Source: Blastococcus sp. URHD0036 (GTDB lineage: Bacteria > Actinomycetota > Actinomycetes > Mycobacteriales > Geodermatophilaceae). Taken from it: DNA of 64,000 nucleotides. Where the stretch lies: positions 62,001 through 126,000 of the forward strand of contig NZ_JNIK01000002.1 in the NCBI RefSeq assembly GCF_000701365.1, given 5' to 3'. The notes under the pieces are model-generated. The model ran no database searches. It was not told the DNA's origin and worked only from the letters and a program-made list of their open reading frames with translations. Shown here piece after piece: positions 58,624 to 64,000 of the stretch (its first letter is position 1; each line of letters starts with the position of its first letter). Both the position numbers and the translations under genes were made by a program.

Positions 58624-59871
58624 TTGCGCACCAGGAAAGTGGCAGCAGCGGCAACGTGCCTGCTCGTGCTCGGGGCATCGGCGTGCGGCTCGGACGACGA
58701 GGACGACGATGGTGGCAGCAGCAGCGGCGACAGCAGCAGCGCCGCGAGCAGCGGCGGGGGCACGCTCCGGATCGGCCTGATGACCGAGCTCACCGGCCCG
58801 GGCGCCGCACAGAAGGGCGACCGGACCGCCACGGGCTTCAACGCGCGCATGGCGACCAACGCGGAGGAGGGGGGCGCCTGCGCCGACACCGACGTCGAAC
58901 TGGTCGACGCGGACACGGCGTCCAACCCGCAGGGTGCGCTCACGGCGGCGCAGCGCCTGGTGGAGCAGGAAGACGTCTACGCCATCATCGGTGCCAGCCA
59001 GCTCTTCTACGCCGCAGCGGACTACCTGACCACGCAGGCGAGCGACATCCCGGTGCTCGGCCCGGCGACCGACGGGGCGCCCCAGTGGCTGCAGAGCGAC
59101 ACCAACCTGTTCCCCGCCTCGCCCCCGCCGCTCACCGACGTCTCCTTCACGACGACCGGGGAGTACCTCGCCGACCAGGGCGTGACGAAGGTCGCCGGCG
59201 TCGCCGTGGCGGTCCCGGCCTCGCAGCAGAGCCTGGAGACGATCCTGCAGTCGGCCGAGGCCGTGGGCCTGGAGCGCGGCTACGTCAACGACAGCCTGCC
59301 GCTGGGGAGCGAGGACGTCGGCGCGGTCGTGCTGGGCATCGAGGAGTCCGGCAGTGACGGCCTGTACCTGCCGATCACGACCAACAGCGCCGTCGCCGTC
59401 ATGCAGGGCCTCTCGCAGGCCGGCTACGACTTCAAGGCCGCCATCCTGGCCAGCGGCTACGGCGCGAGCTCGCTGGAGAACCAGCCCTTCGTGGACGCGG
59501 CGCAGGGAGCCACCTTCACCGTCGGCTACACCCCGGTGGAGGTGGAGAACGACGCCACCGCGAGGTTGAAGGAGTCCATGGAGGCCGCGGGCGTCCCCCA
59601 GGGCATCCCCGACCTCGGGCAGATCCAGGGGTGGCTGACGGCCGACCTGCTGCTGCACGGCCTCGAGCTCGCGGGCTGCGACGCCACCCAGGACGAGCTG
59701 ATGACCGCCCTGGAGGAGGACGCCAGCTGGGATGCCGACGGCCTGCTCCCCCAGGCGTTCGACTTCACCGACCACCGCGACCTGGGCCAGAACTGCAGCT
59801 ACTTCGTGACGCTGGAGGGCGACGAGTTCGTGCCGTCCTCCGACGAGGCCATCTGCGGCGAGGAGATCTAG
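58624..59871 (+). CDS. Orphan ABC substrate-binding lipoprotein (paralogue B)
   Basis: Binding protein of 415 residues. TTG start after GGAGTCGTC, followed by RTRKVAAAATCLLVLGASAC (lipobox) and an acidic/Ser linker. Liv-type body: RIGLMTELTGPGAAQKGD, IIGASQLFYAAADYLTTQA, SLETILQSAEAVGLERGYV. Colinear with 53989-55227 including the four extra Cys (GGACAD, AGCDAT, GQNCSY, AICGE). No permease gene adjacent. Clearly a duplication with conserved leader. Confidence 0.92.
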   Translation: MRTRKVAAAATCLLVLGASACGSDDEDDDGGSSSGDSSSAASSGGGTLRIGLMTELTGPGAAQKGDRTATGFNARMATNAEEGGACADTDVELVDADTASNPQGALTAAQRLVEQEDVYAIIGASQLFYAAADYLTTQASDIPVLGPATDGAPQWLQSDTNLFPASPPPLTDVSFTTTGEYLADQGVTKVAGVAVAVPASQQSLETILQSAEAVGLERGYVNDSLPLGSEDVGAVVLGIEESGSDGLYLPITTNSAVAVMQGLSQAGYDFKAAILASGYGASSLENQPFVDAAQGATFTVGYTPVEVENDATARLKESMEAAGVPQGIPDLGQIQGWLTADLLLHGLELAGCDATQDELMTALEEDASWDADGLLPQAFDFTDHRDLGQNCSYFVTLEGDEFVPSSDEAICGEEI

Positions 59872-59881
59872 CACGGACGCC

Positions 59882-59920
59882 GCGTCGTCCCCGGTCCGGC
59901 CCGGGGTCCGGGGACGACGC
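59882..59920 (+). terminator. Terminator after paralogue B, hairpin 1
   Basis: GCGTCGTCCCCGG (59882-59894) pairs perfectly with 59908-59920. 13-bp stem, 13-nt loop, 10 nt after the stop. Confidence 0.85.
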
Positions 59921-59922
59921 CA

Positions 59923-59944
59923 CGGCCGCCGTCAGTGGCGGCCG
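59923..59944 (+). terminator. Terminator after paralogue B, hairpin 2
   Basis: CGGCCGCC and GGCGGCCG form an 8-bp stem around GTCAGT, immediately upstream of the next promoter. Confidence 0.6.
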
Positions 59945-59948
59945 GATG

Positions 59949-59977
59949 TTGACACCGCGTCGAGTGACCCAGATCAT
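59949..59977 (+). promoter_or_regulatory. Candidate promoter for the ALDH/amidohydrolase/P450 operon
   Basis: TTGACA (59949-59954) is followed after 17 nt by GATCAT (59972-59977), acceptable for an actinobacterial -10. TATGAC further on is an alternative. The ATG at 60014 has GGGAGTCGTC before it. Confidence 0.5.
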
Positions 59978-60013
59978 GGGATATGACGTTCTACTTTCTT
60001 GGGAGTCGTCGCT

Positions 60014-61486
60014 ATGGCCGCCCTGCTGGACCCCCGCAGCTCGTTCATCGCCGGCCGCTGGGCTGATCACGACGCCACGTTCGCGGTCGAGGACCCGGCC
60101 GACGAATCGGTCCTCTGCGAGGTGGCGTCCGCATCGGCCGCCGACGTCGAGGAGGCGGTCGCGGCCGCCCGCAGCAGTTTCGACTCGGGTGTCTGGGCGG
60201 ACCGGCCGGCGGCCGAGCGGGCCGAAGTCGTACGGGCGTTCCTCGACGCCCTCGCGGCGCTGAGCGAGCCGCTGGTCGCCAGCATCTCGGCCGAGGCGGG
60301 GCAGCCGACGTGGTTCGCCGAGATGACCCAGGTTCAGATGGGGCTCGACCTCGGCCGGCGCACCGTCGACCTCTACCTCGCGATGCCGCACGAGGAGGCC
60401 AACCCGGTCCCGGTCGACGAGCTGGTCCGCGGCCGGGTCGCGCTGAGCGTCCGCCGGCACGAGCCGGTCGGCGTGGTGTCGGCGATCACGCCGTACAACG
60501 GCGCCTTCATCATGGCGATGCAGAAGCTCGTGCCGGCGCTGATGGCCGGCAACTCCGTCGTCCTGCGGCCGAGCCCCCTCACGCCGATCTCCTCGCTCGC
60601 GCTGGGGCTCGCCGCCGAGGCGGCGGGCCTTCCGCCGGGCGTGCTGAGCGTGCTGATCGAGGAGGGGGCGGCCGGCGCGGAGGTGATGACCACCGACCCG
60701 CGGGTGGACATGGTGTCGTTCACCGGCTCCACCGGCGTCGGCCGCCGGATCCTCGCCCAGGCCGCGCCCACCGTGAAGCACGTCGCGCTGGAGCTCGGCG
60801 GCAAATCCGCCCAGATCTACCTGCCCGACGCGCTGCACCGCGTCGCCCAGGGCGCGGCCGCCGTCGTCGCCGCCACCGCCGGCCAGGCCTGCGTCGCGGC
60901 CACCCGGATGCTCGTCCCCCAGGAGAGCAAGGACGACGTCCTGGCCGCGGTCACCGGCGCGTACGGCGCGCTCACGGTCGGCCCGCCCACGGCGCCGGGC
61001 ACGGTGCTGGGGCCGGTGATCAGCGCCGCCCAGCGCGACCGCTGCGAACGGTTCGTCGCCCTCGCCGAAGAGCACGGCGGCAAGGTCGTCACCGGCGGCG
61101 GCCGACCCGCGCACCTGGACCGCGGCTACTACGTCGAGCCCACCGTCCTCGACGTGCCCGACAACGCCAACCCCGCGGCCCAGGAGGAGATCTTCGGGCC
61201 GGTGCTCACGGTGATCGGCTACCGCGACCTCGACGACGCCGTCCGCATCGCCAACGACAGCCCCTACGGGCTCTCCGGCCAGGTGTACGGCGCGGACGTC
61301 GCGGCAGCCACCGCGGTCGCCCGCCGCTTGCGGACCGGCGCCGTGAACGTCAACACCTCCGTCTTCAGCGCCTACGCCCCCAGCGGCGGCTACAAGCAGT
61401 CCGGGCTGGGACGGGAGCGCGGGCCCGACGGGATCCGCGCCTTCCAGGAGGTCAAGCACATGTCCATCGGCGAACTGCCCCGCTAG
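60014..61486 (+). CDS. NAD(P)-dependent aldehyde dehydrogenase
   Basis: Aldehyde dehydrogenase of 490 residues with ITPYNGAFIMAMQKLVPAL, FTGSTGVGRR, LELGGKS and catalytic Cys293 in AGQACVAATR, then SGGYKQSGLGRE. First gene of an operon with an amidohydrolase, a ferredoxin and a P450, so it may process an aldehyde released by P450 chemistry. Confidence 0.93.
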   Translation: MAALLDPRSSFIAGRWADHDATFAVEDPADESVLCEVASASAADVEEAVAAARSSFDSGVWADRPAAERAEVVRAFLDALAALSEPLVASISAEAGQPTWFAEMTQVQMGLDLGRRTVDLYLAMPHEEANPVPVDELVRGRVALSVRRHEPVGVVSAITPYNGAFIMAMQKLVPALMAGNSVVLRPSPLTPISSLALGLAAEAAGLPPGVLSVLIEEGAAGAEVMTTDPRVDMVSFTGSTGVGRRILAQAAPTVKHVALELGGKSAQIYLPDALHRVAQGAAAVVAATAGQACVAATRMLVPQESKDDVLAAVTGAYGALTVGPPTAPGTVLGPVISAAQRDRCERFVALAEEHGGKVVTGGGRPAHLDRGYYVEPTVLDVPDNANPAAQEEIFGPVLTVIGYRDLDDAVRIANDSPYGLSGQVYGADVAAATAVARRLRTGAVNVNTSVFSAYAPSGGYKQSGLGRERGPDGIRAFQEVKHMSIGELPR

Positions 61487-61507
61487 AACCGAACAGAAGG
61501 AGCGAGC

Positions 61508-62731
61508 ATGACCACGGAACAGACCACTGACCTGAACCTCGACTGGCTGATCTCCGTCGACGACCACGTGCTCGAGCCGCCGAACGTGTGGATCGACCGG
61601 GTGCCGGCCAAGGACCGCGACCGGGCGCCCCGGCTGGTCGTCGAGGCCGACGGCACGGACTACTGGCTCTACGAGGGCAAGAAGATGCCGGGCTCGGGCC
61701 TGTCCGCCGTGGTCGGGAAGAAGAAGGAGGACTTCAGCCCCGAGCCGATCAGCTACGCCGAGATGGCGCCCGGCTGCTACGACCCGGTCGCGCGGCTGGA
61801 GGACATGGACCGCGCCGGCATCCTCGCCTCGCTGAGCTTCCCCTCGCTCCCGCGCTTCTGCGGCCAGCTGTTCGCCGAGGCCAACGACCGCGACTTCGGC
61901 CTGGTCTGCCTCAAGGCCTACAACGACTGGATGATCGACGAGTGGTGCGCTGCCGCACCCGGTCGCTACATCCCGCTCACCCTGATCCCGATCTGGGACA
62001 CCGCGCTCGCCGTCCAGGAGATGGAGCGCTGCGCGGCCAAGGGCTCGCACGCCTTCGCGTTCTCGGAGAACTTCGCCCCGCTGGGCTACCCGACGATCAA
62101 CGACAAGAACGGGCACTGGGAGCCGGTGCTCGCCGCGGCCAACGACCTCGACATGGTGGCGTGCATGCACGTCGGCTCGTCCTCGACGCTGCCGGCGATC
62201 GCGCCGGACGCGCCGTTCATGGCGAACCTGACCTGGGGTGCCAGCCGCACCTCCGGCACCATGCTGGCCTGGCTGTTCAGCGGCTGGTTCCAGAAGTACC
62301 CGAACCTGAAGATCGCGCTGTCCGAGGGCGAGATCGGCTGGATCCCCTACTTCCTCGAGCGCGGCGAGCAGGTCCTGGACAAGCAGCGGCACTGGGTCAA
62401 GAAGGGCGTGACGTTCCAGGACCACGCCGACGGCGGCAACGTCATCGACTACGACAACTTCGACCTGCGGCAGATCTACAAGGACCACGTCTTCGGCTGC
62501 ATGATCGAGGACAAGCACGGCATCGCCTCGATCGACGAGATCGGCGAGGACAACATCATGTGCGAGACGGACTACCCGCACTCGGACACGACCTGGCCCG
62601 ACAGCATCCACGTGGTCAAGCGCATCATCGAGCACCTGCCGCCGGAGACCCAGTACAAGATCCTCCGCGGCAACGCCGAGAAGCTCTACCGGTTCACCCC
62701 GGCCGAGCCCCCCGCCGTCAGCCGTGCCTGA
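61508..62731 (+). CDS. Amidohydrolase-2 family protein (407 aa)
   Basis: Metal-dependent TIM-barrel hydrolase/decarboxylase: ISVDDHVLEPPNVW at the start (DxH variant), ACMHVGSSS, FQKYPNLKIALSEGEIGW and CETDYPHSDTTWP. Longer than the family member at 8983. Related sequences are common beside P450 and acyl-CoA genes in terpenoid or aromatic degradation clusters. AGAAGGAGCG precedes ATG. End overlaps the ferredoxin gene by 8 nt. Confidence 0.9.
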   Translation: MTTEQTTDLNLDWLISVDDHVLEPPNVWIDRVPAKDRDRAPRLVVEADGTDYWLYEGKKMPGSGLSAVVGKKKEDFSPEPISYAEMAPGCYDPVARLEDMDRAGILASLSFPSLPRFCGQLFAEANDRDFGLVCLKAYNDWMIDEWCAAAPGRYIPLTLIPIWDTALAVQEMERCAAKGSHAFAFSENFAPLGYPTINDKNGHWEPVLAAANDLDMVACMHVGSSSTLPAIAPDAPFMANLTWGASRTSGTMLAWLFSGWFQKYPNLKIALSEGEIGWIPYFLERGEQVLDKQRHWVKKGVTFQDHADGGNVIDYDNFDLRQIYKDHVFGCMIEDKHGIASIDEIGEDNIMCETDYPHSDTTWPDSIHVVKRIIEHLPPETQYKILRGNAEKLYRFTPAEPPAVSRA

Positions 62732-62945
62732 CGCCGCCGGACTCGCGGTCGTGATCGACCGCGATCTCTGCCTCGGCACCGGCCTCTGCGTCGTCTACGC
62801 GCCGCAGACCTTCGCCCACGACGACGAGACCAAGGCGGTCCTGCAGGACCCGCCGCACGACGCCGAGGGCGACGTCGCCACCGCGGTGGAGGCGTGCCCG
62901 ATGGGCGCGCTGGCACTGCGCGCTCCCTCCTCCGCGGAGGGCTGA
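62724..62945 (+). CDS. Three-Cys ferredoxin, P450 redox partner
   Basis: Ferredoxin of 73 residues with Cys16, Cys22 and Cys58 (CLGTGLC ... ACPMG), the [3Fe-4S]-type pattern of P450-associated ferredoxins. GTG start overlaps the amidohydrolase stop. Likely supplies electrons to the P450 119 nt downstream, and perhaps to that at 45533. Confidence 0.9.
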   Translation: MPDAAGLAVVIDRDLCLGTGLCVVYAPQTFAHDDETKAVLQDPPHDAEGDVATAVEACPMGALALRAPSSAEG

Positions 62946-62949
62946 GCCC

Positions 62950-62988
62950 CCGGGGTCGCCGTCCCGTTCCCCCGGGCGGCGACCCCGG
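62950..62988 (+). repeat. Hairpin between ferredoxin and P450 genes
   Basis: CCGGGGTCGCCG (62950-62961) and CGGCGACCCCGG (62977-62988) form a 12-bp stem. A CGGCGACCCCGRTCCCGA direct repeat follows (62977-62994 and 63001-63018). Could attenuate P450 expression. Confidence 0.6.
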
Positions 62989-63064
62989 TCCCGATCCGGA
63001 CGGCGACCCCGATCCCGACCCGACAGGAACCGGCCCCGCAGCCGGTCGACAGGAGTGCCGAGAG

Positions 63065-64000
63065 ATGACCGAGACCGCGCCGCTGCTCGATGTGGACCGG
63101 GTGCGCCAGCTGTTCGACCTGCGCGGTGCCTACATGGCACACAACGGCGGCGGGTTCGCCGGCGACCCGTACCCGCTGTGGGCGCGACTGCGCGAGCAGG
63201 CACCCGTCCACCCGGGCACGCTGCACGAGCTCACCGAGGGCGCCGAGGAGTGGTTCTTCCACGGCCTCCCCGAGCCCGGCCGCCCACACTTCACGGCGTT
63301 CACCTACGCCGCGTGCAACGACGTCTACAAGAACAGCGCCCTGTTCGCCTCGTCCGCCGAGGCGGTCGACATCGGCGGCGCCGCCAGCGTCAGCAACAGC
63401 ATGCTGTCCATGGGCGGCAAGCAGCACCGTCGCTACCGCGCGCTCGTGCAGCCGCGCTTCACCCCGCAGGCGGCCGAGTGGTGGATGCGCAAGTCCATCC
63501 AGGACACCGTCGACGCACTCGTCGACCACATCCGGCCGCTCGGCCGGGCGGAGCTCAACGTCGACTTCTGCGCCGCGATCCCGGTCCTCACGATCACCGG
63601 GGTCTTCGGCATCCCGGTGGAGCAGGCGCTCGACGTCCGGGCGGCGATGGTCGATCCACCGAAGGTGATCGAGATCGTGGCCCCGCTGGTCGCTGCCCGG
63701 CGCGAGGAGCCCCGTGACGACCTGATCAGCGTGCTCGTCCAGTCGGAGGTCGCCGACGAGGACGGCACCGTGCACCGGCTCTCCGACGCCGAGATCTACT
63801 CGTTCTGCCTCCTCCTGCTCGCCGCGGGCTCGGGCACCACCTGGAAGCAGATGGGCATCACGCTCACCGCGCTGCTCCAGCGGCCCGACGTCCTCCAGGC
63901 GGTACGCGAGGACCGCTCCCTGCTGCGGCCGGCCATCGAGGAGGCGCTGCGCTGGCAGCCGACCGACCCGATGTTCTCCCGCTGGGTCACCGAGGACACC
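63065..64000 (+). CDS. Cytochrome P450 (C-terminus cut by window edge)
   Basis: First 312 residues of a P450. DPYPLWARLREQAPVHPG at the N-terminus, QHRRYRALVQPRFTP for the C-helix, I-helix LLLLAAGSGTTWKQ and the start of the ExxR region EEALRWQPTDPMFSRWV. The haem Cys lies beyond position 64000. ATG at 63065 with GAGAG upstream. Cotranscribed with its ferredoxin. Probably the hydroxylase that opens the pathway of this operon. Confidence 0.92.
   Translation, partial: MTETAPLLDVDRVRQLFDLRGAYMAHNGGGFAGDPYPLWARLREQAPVHPGTLHELTEGAEEWFFHGLPEPGRPHFTAFTYAACNDVYKNSALFASSAEAVDIGGAASVSNSMLSMGGKQHRRYRALVQPRFTPQAAEWWMRKSIQDTVDALVDHIRPLGRAELNVDFCAAIPVLTITGVFGIPVEQALDVRAAMVDPPKVIEIVAPLVAARREEPRDDLISVLVQSEVADEDGTVHRLSDAEIYSFCLLLLAAGSGTTWKQMGITLTALLQRPDVLQAVREDRSLLRPAIEEALRWQPTDPMFSRWVTEDT

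Noticed and set aside
59765-62779. Minus-strand frame of about 1000 codons opposite the ALDH and amidohydrolase genes
   Set aside because: Both plus-strand genes have complete motifs. The antisense frame is a high-GC shadow.
62977-63018. Possible CRISPR or tandem repeat array
   Set aside because: Only two imperfect direct copies of about 18 nt sit next to a hairpin, with no spacer-repeat series.
1-64000. Mobile element, integration site or prophage boundary
   Set aside because: No transposase, integrase, terminal repeats or tRNA-flanking duplication was seen. Composition and codon style look uniform across the window.

Overview
This window is chromosomal DNA of a high-GC actinobacterium. 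The evidence is strong G/C bias at third codon positions, many GTG starts, lipoprotein-type solute-binding proteins, F420-type and mycofactocin-associated oxidoreductase families, a FurA-KatG pair and a DUF6325-like gene. A Geodermatophilaceae- or Pseudonocardia-like host would fit, but that is inference. I found no rRNA, tRNA, CRISPR array, transposase, integrase or phage gene. Coding density is very high, and many adjacent stop and start codons overlap as ATGA or GTGA.

Layout. 1-2724 (-): sugar-type ABC importer, with the ATPase cut by the window edge. 3047-6481 (+): five-gene CoA cassette (CoA ligase, two half-size hot-dog/MaoC proteins, 4HBT thioesterase, SnoaL-like protein). 6607-17644 (-): eleven-gene operon of CoA ligase, acyl-CoA dehydrogenase, CitE-type lyase, MaoC hydratase, aldehyde dehydrogenase, family III CoA-transferase, SDR, amidohydrolase, BadI/MenB-like protein, enoyl-CoA hydratase and mycofactocin-type SDR. 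17762-22375 (-): branched-chain-amino-acid-type ABC importer. 22530-25606 (-): aldehyde dehydrogenase, SnoaL-like protein and NDMA/mycofactocin-type alcohol dehydrogenase. 25844-28916 (-): SDR, LLM flavoprotein and acyl-CoA dehydrogenase. 29062-31795 (+): thiolase, SDR and enoyl-CoA hydratase. 31882-32640 (-): FadR-like GntR regulator.

33438-37693 (-): HIBADH-like dehydrogenase, MmsA, SDR and DapA-like aldolase, facing a TetR gene. 38448-42574: truncated haemoglobin, CoA-transferase, a TIGR03084-like protein and a thiolase-DUF35 pair. 42695-46900 (+): FurA, KatG and a P450. 46830-48437 (-): two SDRs. 48744-51239 (-): small basic protein, DUF6325 protein and SulP transporter. 51445-53900 (+): MFS exporter and quinone-oxidoreductase-like protein. 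53989-59871: two paralogous orphan solute-binding proteins flank a double-length CoA-transferase, an ArsR regulator and an alcohol dehydrogenase remnant. 60014-64000 (+): aldehyde dehydrogenase, amidohydrolase, three-Cys ferredoxin and a P450 cut by the window edge.

Taken together this looks like a catabolic island for one or more hydrophobic or cyclic acids. Import, oxygenation (P450/ferredoxin), alcohol-to-acid oxidation, CoA activation, beta-oxidation and retro-Claisen or hydrolytic C-C cleavage are all represented. The 6607-17644 operon carries the enzyme classes of the cyclohexanecarboxyl-CoA (Ali/Bad) route plus an itaconate-type hydratase/lyase/CoA-transferase module. The substrate cannot be read from sequence. 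A recurring AACCCT-containing promoter element, also present upstream of the FadR-like gene, suggests that several units form a local regulon.
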